A stretch of DNA of 64,000 bases from Cyanobacteria bacterium SZAS-4 (GTDB lineage Bacteria > Cyanobacteriota > Vampirovibrionia > Obscuribacterales > Obscuribacteraceae): the NCBI GenBank assembly GCA_018266255.1, contig JAFEAT010000023.1, positions 35,814 to 99,813 on the forward strand. The letters are read 5' to 3'. Below, piece after piece: positions 1 to 7,714 of the stretch; positions within the stretch are counted from its first letter, which is position 1; every line of letters begins with the position of its first letter. Made by a program: the position numbers and the translations under genes. The notes beneath the pieces were generated by a model. That model made no database searches. It saw nothing but the letters and a program-made list of their open reading frames with translations, and was not told the origin of the DNA.

Positions 1-57
1 GGCGGAAAGCCTGCTGCTAAGGGTGGAAAACCTGGCGACAAGACTAAGAAGAAGTAA
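1..57 (+). CDS. rplO: C-terminal end of ribosomal protein L15 (partial)
   Basis: The first 57 bases are an open frame of 18 residues ending in TAA, made almost only of Gly, Lys, Pro, Ala, Asp and Thr, with a terminal lysine run. Gene order suggests rplO, which lies directly before secY in cyanobacteria and most bacteria; a basic low-complexity tail on L15 is plausible. The conserved part of the protein lies outside the window, so the name rests on context alone. Confidence 0.55.
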   Translation, partial: GGKPAAKGGKPGDKTKKK

Positions 58-137
58 AAATAAAGCTTCTTGCTACGCTTTCAGATAACATCAGAATTGG
101 ACATTCTAATTACGACGAATAGTCGGGAGCGTAGCTT

Positions 138-1592
138 ATGACGGACAGTGTTGCCAGGCGTGGCGGTAAAATCGGCGGGCCTGAGGCGCTTATCAAATTG
201 CTTGGCGCTGCCGGGCTGAAAGAGCGCATCTTCTTTACGCTCGCCATGATCGCCCTCTATCGCATCGGAGTGCACATTCCGATTCCTGGTGTTGATCCGT
301 CTGCATTTACTAAGCATCCAGAACTTGCTCAAAACCTGCTTGGCATGATCGACCTTTTCACAGGTGGTGCCTTGAACAAACTCTCCATCTTTTCGATGGG
401 GATTGGACCGTATATCACCTCTTCAATCATCATGCAGTTGATGTCTGTTGTTATACCGAAGCTGGAAGAGTTGCAGAAAAACTCAGGCGAGCAAGGTCGT
501 AAACAGCTGCAGCAGTACACACGATTTGCCACTGTCGGTCTGGCTGCATTTCAATCAGCCATGTTGGCTAATCTGCTCACCAAGATTCAAAACCCGGCTG
601 TGGTCATTCACCCTGGCTTGCCGTTCATCATCAACACGACAATTATCCTGACAGCCTGTGCGGTCTTCATCATGTGGATGGGAGAGATCATCACAGAGCG
701 TGGTGTCGGTAATGGTGCTTCACTTTTGATCTTCCTTGGTATCGCTTCCCGTTTGCCTGTCATGATCCACAACACCTACGATGCGGTGCAGACTGGCCAG
801 TCGCCAGCCTGGGGCGTAGCTGGTTTGCTCCTTGTTTTTCTTGCTCTCGTCGCTTTGATTGTTTGTTTGCAACAAGGAGTGCGCAAAGTCACCGTGCTTG
901 GAGCGCGACGAAATCTTGGTCGCCAGGTGTTTTCAGCGCCTGATGACTACATGTACCTGCCCGTCAATCCATCAGGCGTGATGGCGATCATCTTCGCCTC
1001 ATCCCTTTTGATGTTCCCGAGCACGATTATGTCGTTCGTTGCCCAGAAGAAAAATCCCAATCAGATGATGTATGAGTTGATTCAGGGCGTGCCTGGCTTA
1101 GGACCGCAGTTCGAAGCATTCTCCAAACAGACCTGGGTGCAAGACACCTGGGGCGTTATCTCGACTGAATTTTCCAACATGTTCTCTTACTATCACTGGG
1201 AGCATTCGGTTCTTTACTTCATTTTGATTCTATTCTTCGCCTTCTTCTACGCGTCTATTGTTCTGCCTGTAAGAGACATGGCTGAGAACTTGCGGCGCAG
1301 TGGTAAGGCGATTCAAGGCATCAGACCGGGTCGTCCGACTTCTGAATTCCTCGAGAAGACACTGAATCGGTTGATCGTCATCGGCGCCACCGCTGTCGCC
1401 ATCATCGCTATTTTGCCAATTCACGCTGAACAAGCTTTCTATGTCCAGACATTACAAGGCTTAGGCAGCACCTCACTGATCATTCTCGTCGGTGTAGCCA
1501 TCGACACGCAGCGCCAAATCTTGACGCATGCTCTGTCCGCCCGTTACCAGGCGCGCGGATTGTTCCGTACTGGTGAAAAGAAGGAAATCTGA
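138..1592 (+). CDS. secY: Preprotein translocase subunit SecY
   Basis: Central channel of the SecYEG translocon, which moves unfolded proteins across or into the inner membrane with SecA or the ribosome. The 484-residue protein has the ten hydrophobic segments of the family, the N-terminal segment with IPIPGVD (about residues 47-53), the GIGPYITSSIIMQ signature after the plug, and the basic cytoplasmic loop near RRSGKAIQGIRPG. It is about 40 residues longer than E. coli SecY; most of the excess is in the external loop between TM7 and TM8 (about residues 300-335). ATG start with a weak GGGAG upstream. The adk gene follows 1 nt after the stop. Confidence 0.97.
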   Translation: MTDSVARRGGKIGGPEALIKLLGAAGLKERIFFTLAMIALYRIGVHIPIPGVDPSAFTKHPELAQNLLGMIDLFTGGALNKLSIFSMGIGPYITSSIIMQLMSVVIPKLEELQKNSGEQGRKQLQQYTRFATVGLAAFQSAMLANLLTKIQNPAVVIHPGLPFIINTTIILTACAVFIMWMGEIITERGVGNGASLLIFLGIASRLPVMIHNTYDAVQTGQSPAWGVAGLLLVFLALVALIVCLQQGVRKVTVLGARRNLGRQVFSAPDDYMYLPVNPSGVMAIIFASSLLMFPSTIMSFVAQKKNPNQMMYELIQGVPGLGPQFEAFSKQTWVQDTWGVISTEFSNMFSYYHWEHSVLYFILILFFAFFYASIVLPVRDMAENLRRSGKAIQGIRPGRPTSEFLEKTLNRLIVIGATAVAIIAILPIHAEQAFYVQTLQGLGSTSLIILVGVAIDTQRQILTHALSARYQARGLFRTGEKKEI

Positions 1593-1593
1593 T

Positions 1594-2262
1594 ATGCGTA
1601 TACTTTTTCTCGGCGCCCCCGGAGCAGGCAAAGGCACTCAGTGCAAGCGGCTCGCGGCAAAGCTGAATCTGCCCCATCTGTCGTCTGGCGATCTTTTGCG
1701 TGAAGCCGTAAAGCAAGGCACTCCCGCTGGTGTCGCTGCCAAGGGTTTCATGGACAAAGGGCAGTTGGTCACTGATGCGATTCTCATCGATATGTTCAGA
1801 GAGCGCTTGAGCGGTCCATCTTGCGCCAACGGTTTTATTCTCGACGGCTTTCCTCGCAACATCGCACAAGCAAAGGCGCTTGATTCGTTGTTAGAAGAGT
1901 TGAATGCGCAATTGAACTGCGTAATCAATTTGGAAGTTGATGACAGTTTGCTTTCAGATCGCATTACAGGACGTCGCACTTGTGGCAACAAAGCGTGCGC
2001 TCAGGTCTTCCACATCAAGTTTGCGCCTCCGAAGAAAGAAGGCATTTGCGATGATTGTGGTGCCGAGTTGACTCAGAGATCTGATGACAAAGAAGACCTC
2101 GTCGCGGCTCGATTGAAAACATATCGCGAACAGACCCAGCCTTTGATCGAGTACTATGGCGGCAAAGGTAGTCTTCAGACTGTCAGCGGAGAAGGCGAGC
2201 CAGACCAAATCTTCGAAGCGATTATGACCACACTCAACACTAACTGCCTGATCAAGAAGTAA
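1594..2262 (+). CDS. adk: Adenylate kinase, zinc-binding LID type
   Basis: Converts ATP + AMP to 2 ADP in the cytoplasm. The P-loop GAPGAGKGT is at residues 7-15 and the DGFPRN motif at about 84-89. The LID carries four cysteines (C130, C135, C152, C155), marking the zinc-containing long form found in Gram-positive and many other bacteria. The ATG at 1594 follows the secY stop by one base; an upstream in-frame ATG at 1528 lies inside secY and would only add residues before the invariant MRILFLGAPG start, so it was rejected. 222 aa, normal for the family. Position after secY is the standard operon arrangement. Confidence 0.97.
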   Translation: MRILFLGAPGAGKGTQCKRLAAKLNLPHLSSGDLLREAVKQGTPAGVAAKGFMDKGQLVTDAILIDMFRERLSGPSCANGFILDGFPRNIAQAKALDSLLEELNAQLNCVINLEVDDSLLSDRITGRRTCGNKACAQVFHIKFAPPKKEGICDDCGAELTQRSDDKEDLVAARLKTYREQTQPLIEYYGGKGSLQTVSGEGEPDQIFEAIMTTLNTNCLIKK

Positions 2263-2273
2263 GAACCAGCAAA

Positions 2274-3056
2274 ATGATAGTCACTCTAGACGCCGATATC
2301 GACATGATCCGCAAAGCTGGGAAACTGGCTGGCGAAGTTTTAGAACACATAGTCAGTCTGGTTGAACCGGGCATCACCACATGGGATCTCGACGTCGCAG
2401 CCGAGAAGGCGATTCGCGACGGTGGCGGTCTTCCTACCTTTAAAGGCTATCGCGGATTTCCTTGCACCATCTGCACTTCAATCAACGAAGAAGTTGTGCA
2501 CGGCATTCCCAACAAAAAGAAAGTCTTGAAAGAAGGTGATGTCATCAGCCTCGACATCGGCGCCACGTTCAGACGTCAAAATAACGGCAGCAAATTTGAT
2601 TTCATCGGCGATACCGCCATTACAGTTCCTGTTGGTGTAATTTCTGCTCGCTTGCAGAAACTTCTTGACGACACGCAGCAATCTTTGTACGACGGTATCA
2701 AAGCTGCTCGTGCTCACGCTACGCTCGATGAAGTTGGTGGCGCCATCGAAGATATTGCGAAGGCAAATTCATATGGTTTGGTGCGTGACTATGGCGGACA
2801 CGGCATAGGACCTGACTATCACGAAGATCCATTCATTTTCAACTATCGCACGGGTAGCAGGGTTAAACTGAAACCTGGTATGGTTATAGCGATTGAACCA
2901 ATGTTCAATCAGGGCGGAGATCGGGTGAAGACAAAACCCGACGGTTGGACAGTTGTAACGCAAGATTACAAGCCTTCTGCACATTTTGAACATTCATTGT
3001 TGATCACAGAAGGGGAGCCGGAGATTCTAACCAAGCGCCCTAGCGAGGTAATTTAA
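2274..3056 (+). CDS. map: Methionine aminopeptidase type I
   Basis: Removes the initiator methionine from new proteins. The five metal ligands of the pita-bread fold are visible as D94, D113, H176, E208 and E239, with the catalytic H76 in the segment VVHGIPN. 260 aa, typical of type Ia without an N-terminal zinc-finger extension. It starts 11 nt after adk with no clear Shine-Dalgarno, which suggests translational coupling, and its TAA shares an A with the infA ATG. Position between adk and infA fits co-expression with the translation machinery. Confidence 0.97.
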   Translation: MIVTLDADIDMIRKAGKLAGEVLEHIVSLVEPGITTWDLDVAAEKAIRDGGGLPTFKGYRGFPCTICTSINEEVVHGIPNKKKVLKEGDVISLDIGATFRRQNNGSKFDFIGDTAITVPVGVISARLQKLLDDTQQSLYDGIKAARAHATLDEVGGAIEDIAKANSYGLVRDYGGHGIGPDYHEDPFIFNYRTGSRVKLKPGMVIAIEPMFNQGGDRVKTKPDGWTVVTQDYKPSAHFEHSLLITEGEPEILTKRPSEVI

Positions 3057-3277
3057 TGACTAAACAGGGTGTAATCGAGTTCGAAGGTGTGATCCGCGAA
3101 TCGCTGCCCAATGCTATGTTTCGCGTCGAACTCGATAATGGCCACAAGGTCCTCGCGCACATCTCCGGTAAGATCCGAAAAAACTTTATTAAGATTCTGC
3201 CTGGAGATCGCGTACGAGTTGAGCTTACACCGTACGATTTAACACGCGGACGAATAACTTACAGAATCAAAGATTGA
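3056..3277 (+). CDS. infA: Translation initiation factor IF-1
   Basis: 73-residue OB-fold protein that binds the ribosomal A site during initiation. The sequence covers the whole family length with the characteristic FRVELDNGHKVLAHISGKIRKN stretch (about residues 22-43), the DRVRVELTPYDLTRGRI segment and the terminal RIKD. The start ATG overlaps the map stop by one base and has GAGGTA five bases upstream, a good ribosome binding site located inside map. A short AGATTG/CAATCT inverted repeat spans its stop codon (3271-3287). Confidence 0.97.
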   Translation: MTKQGVIEFEGVIRESLPNAMFRVELDNGHKVLAHISGKIRKNFIKILPGDRVRVELTPYDLTRGRITYRIKD

Positions 3278-3400
3278 TGTACAATCTAGGTTGTTTGTCT
3301 GTCACTGCCATTTGAGCCTCGAACAAAGGCACAGAGCGGCAGTAAACAAGATTTGGGTTACCAACATTACAGCGCGATAATTCGCGTTAGCGAGTTGATT

Positions 3401-3514
3401 ATGAAGGTCAGAGCGTCGGTCAAGAAAATTTGTGATAAGTGCAAGGTTATTCGTCGTAAAGGACGAGTTGCCATCATTTGCGAAAACCCTAAGCACAAGC
3501 AACGTCAAGGGTAG
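3401..3514 (+). CDS. rpmJ: Ribosomal protein L36
   Basis: A 37-residue ORF starting MKVRASVKKICDKC and ending KHKQRQG. It matches the complete length of bacterial L36, with the zinc ligands C11, C14, C27 and H32, so it is the zinc-binding (C+) paralog type. Located in its usual place between infA and rpsM. The spacer from infA is about 120 nt, long for this operon, and only a weak GCGAG lies upstream of the ATG. Confidence 0.96.
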   Translation: MKVRASVKKICDKCKVIRRKGRVAIICENPKHKQRQG

Positions 3515-3560
3515 TCGCGTTTTTTAGCAATAGGTTTTGCTGAAGGAGTTTGGAGGATAA

Positions 3561-3944
3561 ATGGCTCGTATAGCTGGAGTGGATCTACCTAGAAACAAGC
3601 GCACCGAAATTGCGCTTACTTACATCTACGGTATCGGTCGAACAACTGCATCCAAAATTTGCAACAAGTTGGCAGTTCCTGCTGAACGTCGCATTCAAGA
3701 CCTCACTGAAGATGAAGTCACCAAACTCAGAGAAGAAGTTGAGAAAACTGGTCTGCAAATCGAAGGCGACCTTCGACGTGTGGAAGGTCTCAACGTCAAG
3801 CGTTTGATTGAAATCAACTGCTTCCGTGGTCAACGTCACCGTCGTGGTCTTCCCACTCGCGGTCAACGCACCAAAACAAATGCACGCACTCGTCGTGGTC
3901 GCAAACGTCTCACGGTTGCCGGCAAGAAGATTGCACCTAAATAA
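3561..3944 (+). CDS. rpsM: 30S ribosomal protein S13
   Basis: S13 of the small-subunit head, contacting P-site tRNA and the subunit bridge. 127 aa beginning MARIAGVDLPRNKR, with the helix-hairpin segment YIYGIGRTTA and the basic C-terminal tail GLPTRGQRTKTNARTRRG, all diagnostic. Excellent Shine-Dalgarno (GGAGG) upstream of the ATG. Followed by a 104-nt spacer containing three small hairpins before rpsK. Confidence 0.97.
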   Translation: MARIAGVDLPRNKRTEIALTYIYGIGRTTASKICNKLAVPAERRIQDLTEDEVTKLREEVEKTGLQIEGDLRRVEGLNVKRLIEINCFRGQRHRRGLPTRGQRTKTNARTRRGRKRLTVAGKKIAPK

Positions 3945-3951
3945 GTTTGAT

Positions 3952-4020
3952 GGCGCTTTATGCGCCGCGTGATGAAGACGCTGTTTGCGTCAAATGTGGA
4001 TAGGAGCGCTACACAAGCGC
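3952..4020 (+). promoter_or_regulatory. Three consecutive 5-bp hairpins between rpsM and rpsK
   Basis: The spacer holds three perfect 5-bp inverted repeats, each with a 5-nt loop: GGCGC-TTTAT-GCGCC (3952-3966), GACGC-TGTTT-GCGTC (3977-3991) and GCGCT-ACACA-AGCGC (4006-4020). No T-tract follows, so these are not intrinsic terminators. They may form an RNA structure in the polycistronic message that affects processing or rpsK translation; the function is inferred. Confidence 0.45.
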
Positions 4021-4048
4021 AATAGTAAAAAAGGACCAACGGAAAGCT

Positions 4049-4441
4049 ATGGCTAAGTCTCCCAAGGCTAGGACCAAAAAGAAAGAAAGACGCTACGTAC
4101 TTCAAGGCGTCGTGCACATTCAGAGCACTTTCAACAACACTATTATCGCTTCAACCGATCCTCAAGGTCAGGTAATTGCCTGGGCTTCAGCCGGGACGGT
4201 GGGCTTTAAAGGCGCCAAGAAGGGCACTCCGTTCGCCGCGCAACAAGCTGCTGAATCAGTCGCTCGTCGCTCGATGGACCAGGGCATGCGCCAAGTGGAA
4301 GTACTGGTGAAGGGTCCAGGAGCTGGTCGCGAAACAGCGATCCGCGCCTTGCAATCTTCCGGATTGGAAATCACGTTGATCAAAGACGTCACTCCGATTC
4401 CTCATAATGGCTGCCGCCCACCGAAGCGTCGCAGAGTCTAG
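4049..4441 (+). CDS. rpsK: 30S ribosomal protein S11
   Basis: S11 of the small-subunit platform. 130 aa with VHIQSTFNNTIIASTDPQG, the WASAG turn, GFKGAKKGTPFAAQ and the C-terminal PHNGCRPPKRRRV, all near-invariant in the family. An AAGGACCAAC segment lies upstream of the ATG; the same ten bases precede rplQ, possibly a local ribosome-binding variant. It precedes rpoA directly, without rpsD between them, as in cyanobacteria. Confidence 0.97.
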   Translation: MAKSPKARTKKKERRYVLQGVVHIQSTFNNTIIASTDPQGQVIAWASAGTVGFKGAKKGTPFAAQQAAESVARRSMDQGMRQVEVLVKGPGAGRETAIRALQSSGLEITLIKDVTPIPHNGCRPPKRRRV

Positions 4442-4478
4442 TTTTAGCAACTAGATTGTTGTGACCTTAATCCCCACG

Positions 4479-4510
4479 TCGAGCATCCACTTCCCAAGGG
4501 AAGGACTCGA
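4479..4510 (+). promoter_or_regulatory. Inverted-repeat structure in the rpsK-rpoA spacer
   Basis: CTTCCC-AA-GGGAAG (4490-4503) forms a perfect short stem, enclosed by TCGAG (4479-4483) and CTCGA (4506-4510). This gives a two-part hairpin in the 168-nt leader of rpoA. No T-tract follows, so it is more likely a leader or processing structure than a terminator. Function unknown. Confidence 0.4.
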
Positions 4511-4609
4511 ACTAGCAAAGAGAGACGGTCATTGTTTAACACAATTGGCGATACGCCCAGAAGCATTAACCGAGAGCAAACTGTTATCCGATCGACAGAT
4601 GGAGTGAAT

Positions 4610-5557
4610 ATGGAACCTCTAAAGATCAAGTGTCTTGAGAACAAAACTGGTACTGACGGCTCAATCTACGGCAAATTTGTCATAGAGCCGCTAGAGCGCG
4701 GATACGGCACCACTCTAGGTAACGCCTTGAGAAGAGTGCTGTTGTCATCGTTAGATGGTTCTGCAGTTTCAGCGGTGCGAATCGATGGTATCACTCACGA
4801 ATTCACCACCATCCCTGGTGTTGTTGAAGATGTCATTGACATCATGCTCAACCTCAAAGGTCTGGTCGTGAAGACATTCAGCAACGACCCTCAATACATA
4901 CACCTCGACGTAGAACGTCCAGGTCCTGTAACCGGTCGTGACTTGATGTGCCCCGCCGATGCCACCATCATCAATCCTGATTGGCAAATTTGCACATTGG
5001 CAGAAGGTGGTCGCATCAGAGCTGAAGTGACTGTTGAGCGTGGTCGCGGTTACGTGCCTGCTGACTCACACAGCCATTACAAGCAAGCGATCGACGTATT
5101 GCCGATCGACGCAGTATTCATGCCTGTTCGCAAAGTAAGCTACAACGTTGAGCCTACACGCGTCGGCGAATCGACTGACTTCGACAAGTTGACGATTGAA
5201 ATCTGGTCAAACGGATCGATCGACGCGACCGAAGCCATCAGCCAAGCTGCTCGTCAAGTAATCGAGCACTTGTTGCCAATCGCTGAACTTTCAGGCAAGC
5301 CAATGGTGCCTGCTGCTACTGCGCCTGCGCAGACAGACGGCAAGCATTCATCGATCTCTATTGAAGAGCTCGAACTTTCAGTTCGCGCTTACAACTGCCT
5401 CAAGCGAGCCAATATCAACTCGCTAGGTGAGCTCCTCAAATTGACCTACGACGATTTGATGAACATCAAGAACTTCGGTAAGAAGTCTGCTGATGAAGTT
5501 ATCGAGCGTCTACGTCAGTTCGGACTGACTCTGGCAGACACTCCGAAAGACAAGTAA
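4610..5557 (+). CDS. rpoA: DNA-directed RNA polymerase subunit alpha
   Basis: Alpha dimerises to nucleate RNA polymerase assembly, and its C-terminal domain contacts UP elements and activators. The N-terminal domain shows GYGTTLGNALRRVLLSS and DGITHEFTTIPGVVEDV; a linker rich in Ala/Pro/Thr follows, then the C-terminal domain with LELSVRAYNCLKRANI and the helix-hairpin segment MNIKNFGKKSADEV. The ATG at 4610 has GGAG five bases upstream and gives 315 aa, the usual size. An in-frame TTG at 4532 would add 26 residues not typical of alpha, so it was not chosen. Confidence 0.96.
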   Translation: MEPLKIKCLENKTGTDGSIYGKFVIEPLERGYGTTLGNALRRVLLSSLDGSAVSAVRIDGITHEFTTIPGVVEDVIDIMLNLKGLVVKTFSNDPQYIHLDVERPGPVTGRDLMCPADATIINPDWQICTLAEGGRIRAEVTVERGRGYVPADSHSHYKQAIDVLPIDAVFMPVRKVSYNVEPTRVGESTDFDKLTIEIWSNGSIDATEAISQAARQVIEHLLPIAELSGKPMVPAATAPAQTDGKHSSISIEELELSVRAYNCLKRANINSLGELLKLTYDDLMNIKNFGKKSADEVIERLRQFGLTLADTPKDK

Positions 5558-5583
5558 CGACAAGGAAGTAAGGACCAACAATC

Positions 5584-6009
5584 ATGCGTCACAGAGTACC
5601 TGGCAATAAATTAGGACGGCCTGCAGATCAGCGTAAAGCTGTTTTGCGCTCCCTGGCAACTGAATTGTTGCGCTACGACGAAATCACAACAACGCTTGCA
5701 AAAGCGAAGGCTGTGCAACCTGAAGTAGAGAAGCTGATCACCAAAGGCAAAAAAGGCTTTTTGAAAGACCATAAGAGTCTCTATGAAAAGGCAAAAGGCG
5801 GAGACGTTGAAGCTGCTAAACAAGTGGCTCGCGCTGTGCACTTGCGCAGACAAGTTAGTGCTTACGTTTACGACCGCGAAGTTGTCGCTCGAGTATTCGA
5901 TGAAGTGGCACCACGTTATACAGACCGCAAAGGTGGTTACACACGCATTCTCAAAGCTGGTCCTCGTCGCGGTGACAACACACCGATGGCGATCATCCAA
6001 CTCGTTTAG
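5584..6009 (+). CDS. rplQ: 50S ribosomal protein L17
   Basis: L17 of the large subunit near the exit tunnel. It begins MRHRVPGNKLGRPADQRKA, the family signature, and ends with YTRILKAGPRRGDNTPMAIIQLV-like sequence. At 141 aa it is somewhat longer than the usual 116-130 because of extra sequence in the middle (about residues 55-90). It starts 26 nt after rpoA and is followed by a strong terminator, so it is probably the last gene of the first transcription unit. Confidence 0.96.
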   Translation: MRHRVPGNKLGRPADQRKAVLRSLATELLRYDEITTTLAKAKAVQPEVEKLITKGKKGFLKDHKSLYEKAKGGDVEAAKQVARAVHLRRQVSAYVYDREVVARVFDEVAPRYTDRKGGYTRILKAGPRRGDNTPMAIIQLV

Positions 6010-6032
6010 TTTTCTTCCTCTATCTACTTTGA

Positions 6033-6060
6033 GCAACTGCATCCCTTGCAGTTGCTTTTT
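6033..6060 (+). terminator. Rho-independent terminator after rplQ
   Basis: Perfect 9-bp stem GCAACTGCA / TGCAGTTGC with a 5-nt loop (TCCCT), followed directly by TTTTT. It begins 24 nt after the rplQ stop codon. This is the clearest intrinsic terminator in the window and closes the secY-rplQ unit. Confidence 0.9.
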
Positions 6061-6061
6061 G

Positions 6062-6389
6062 TTTGATCGCATTTGCGTTTGATCAGATTGGATGATTTTG
6101 ACCAGAAGAGAGACGTAATTTGGATTCCGAAAACTGATGGGATTCGATTCGACGAAGACTGATTTTGGTCCGAGATCAAAAGGTGGGGTATACTCCCTGC
6201 GGAGCGGTACCCCTCGCTTAATGAAGTTATATTACATCAGCGTTTCGGGACTTTTTGATTTTTGAAACGGTCAACAGGCAAGCCTTTCCAGACATTCAAA
6301 ATTTGCCTTTTTTGCTTAACATAAACTGGGTGTTTGGCAGATAAGAGAGATAGTCGCCCCCGACGCCGAAAATTTTTTCGGGGTCAACG
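6062..6389 (+). other. Long leader region upstream of truA
   Basis: About 330 nt without a convincing gene. It contains an imperfect two-part hairpin at 6185-6213 (GGGGTA..CTCC-CTGC-GGAG..TACCCC) and, just before truA, a CCGAAAA-TT-TTTTCGG palindrome at 6366-6381 that abuts the GGGG used as ribosome binding site. A promoter for truA-rplM-rpsI is expected here after the upstream terminator, but no strong -35/-10 pair was identified. Confidence 0.4.
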
Positions 6390-7172
6390 ATGGAAAAATC
6401 CATGCGCATCGCAGCGAAAGTCGAATACTCGGGCAAGTTTTTCAGTGGCTCTCAGTATCAAGCCGGAGTGCGCACTGTTCAGAGCGAATTAGAAAAGGCT
6501 CTCAGTCTCTATTTGCGCGTTCCTACCAAGGCGAGTTTTAGTGGCCGCACCGACCGTGGTGTGCACGCGTCTGGTCAGATCGTTCACTTCGATGTGGAGC
6601 AAGACGAACTTGATCTCTGGCGATTTTGTTGGGCGATGAACGGAATTCTGCCAAACGACGTAAGCATCACAAGCGTCAAAGTCGTTGATGACAATTTCCA
6701 CGCTCGATTTACAGCCAGAAAACGTGAGTATGTGTATCGAATCTTGAACAGACCGCAGCGCTCGGCGTTGTTAAAAGAAACTCACTACTTTGTCTATCGC
6801 CCACTCGACGTGGAATTGATGAAAGCCTCTACTGCAGTGCTTCTCGGCTCTCATGATTTTGTTGGCTTCCGCTCCACAAATGCTGATAAAACTTCCAGTA
6901 TCTGCGATGTGAGCCGGGCTGAATTATTGAATTTAGGTGAAGGCCGGCTTGAGTTCTGGATTGCCGCAAATCACTTCGTGTACAATATGGTGCGCATAAT
7001 TGTCGGGACCCTAGTAGAGATAGGGCTTGGCAAACGAGCGCCTGAGAGTTTAGCAGAGGCTCTCAACGCTGGCGATCGTAATCTCGCCGGTCCGACGGCG
7101 CCCTCTTGGGGTTTGACGTTGAACTCTGTAGAATATCCAGAAGCATACGCAATATTTGAATTAGACTCTTGA
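6390..7172 (+). CDS. truA: tRNA pseudouridine(38-40) synthase TruA
   Basis: Isomerises uridine to pseudouridine at positions 38-40 of the tRNA anticodon arm. The catalytic aspartate D55 sits in the motif SGRTDRGVHASGQ (51-63). Later conserved parts include the ARKREYVYRI region and the C-terminal NHFVYNMVRIIVGTLVEIGLG. 260 aa, typical length. ATG at 6390 follows GGGG; an in-frame ATG at 6402 is an alternative. Its stop overlaps the region of the rplM ribosome binding site, indicating one operon truA-rplM-rpsI, as in cyanobacteria. Confidence 0.96.
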   Translation: MEKSMRIAAKVEYSGKFFSGSQYQAGVRTVQSELEKALSLYLRVPTKASFSGRTDRGVHASGQIVHFDVEQDELDLWRFCWAMNGILPNDVSITSVKVVDDNFHARFTARKREYVYRILNRPQRSALLKETHYFVYRPLDVELMKASTAVLLGSHDFVGFRSTNADKTSSICDVSRAELLNLGEGRLEFWIAANHFVYNMVRIIVGTLVEIGLGKRAPESLAEALNAGDRNLAGPTAPSWGLTLNSVEYPEAYAIFELDS

Positions 7173-7195
7173 GTGAGTCGCCCAGGAGAGAGCTC

Positions 7196-7630
7196 GTGAA
7201 TACACCTAGTCCAAAGGCTGAAGACATACCAAGAACCTGGCATTTGATTGATGCCGAAGGTCAAATACTCGGTCGCTTAGCAACCGAAGTTGCCGGTATC
7301 CTCCGGGGCAAGAACAAGCCTGAATTCACTCCACACGTTGATTGTGGTGACTTCGTTATCATCATCAATGCAGAGAAGATCAAAGTATCTGGCAAGAAAG
7401 AAGTTCAGAAGATCTATCACCGTCACTCAGGATTTCCAGGTGGACACAAGCAAGAAAGCCTGCAAGCTTTGCGTCAAAGACGCCCAGTAGCTGTGCTCGA
7501 GAAAGCTATCAAAGGAATGATCCCTCACACAAGACTTGGCGATCATCAATTCACTAAGTTGAACGTGTACGAAGGACCTAACCACCCTCATGAAGCTCAA
7601 CAACCAAAGCCTTACACATTAGTCGGCTAA
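7196..7630 (+). CDS. rplM: 50S ribosomal protein L13
   Basis: Early-assembly protein of the large subunit. The core WHLIDAEGQILGRLATEVA (from about residue 14), the D-F-V-I-I-I-NA segment, YHRHSGFPGG and the KGMIPH motif are diagnostic. The GTG at 7196 has AGGAGAG five bases upstream and gives 144 aa; a TTG at 7169 overlapping the truA stop is possible but lacks such a site. The 3' end coincides with the start of a dispersed 41-bp element that fills part of the rplM-rpsI spacer. Confidence 0.96.
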   Translation: MNTPSPKAEDIPRTWHLIDAEGQILGRLATEVAGILRGKNKPEFTPHVDCGDFVIIINAEKIKVSGKKEVQKIYHRHSGFPGGHKQESLQALRQRRPVAVLEKAIKGMIPHTRLGDHQFTKLNVYEGPNHPHEAQQPKPYTLVG

Positions 7631-7668
7631 TCCGAGGATAGGCTGGGCAGCAAGCTGCTCGGCATAAT
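7628..7668 (+). repeat. 41-bp dispersed intergenic element, copy A
   Basis: Starts on the rplM stop codon and ends 46 nt before rpsI. It aligns without gaps to copies at 48458-48498 and 56764-56804. The core GCAGCAAGCTGC is identical in all three and is itself an inverted repeat (GCAGC-AA-GCTGC). In this copy the stem can extend by flanking GCTGG / TCGGC pairs. Not protein-coding in this spacer; function unknown. Confidence 0.7.
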
Positions 7669-7714
7669 CGACAAAGCTAACCAAAGCACCAATTCCAAGA
7701 GGAAGAAGTTTTAG

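Noticed and set aside
4532..4609. TTG start extending RpoA by 26 residues
   Set aside because: The extension has no similarity to alpha subunits, and the ATG at 4610 has a good ribosome binding site and gives the standard length.
7628..7668. 41-bp element as a sigma-70 promoter (CATAAT as -10)
   Set aside because: No -35 hexamer at 16-18 nt in any copy and copy C lacks the CATAAT, so a simple promoter does not explain the conservation.
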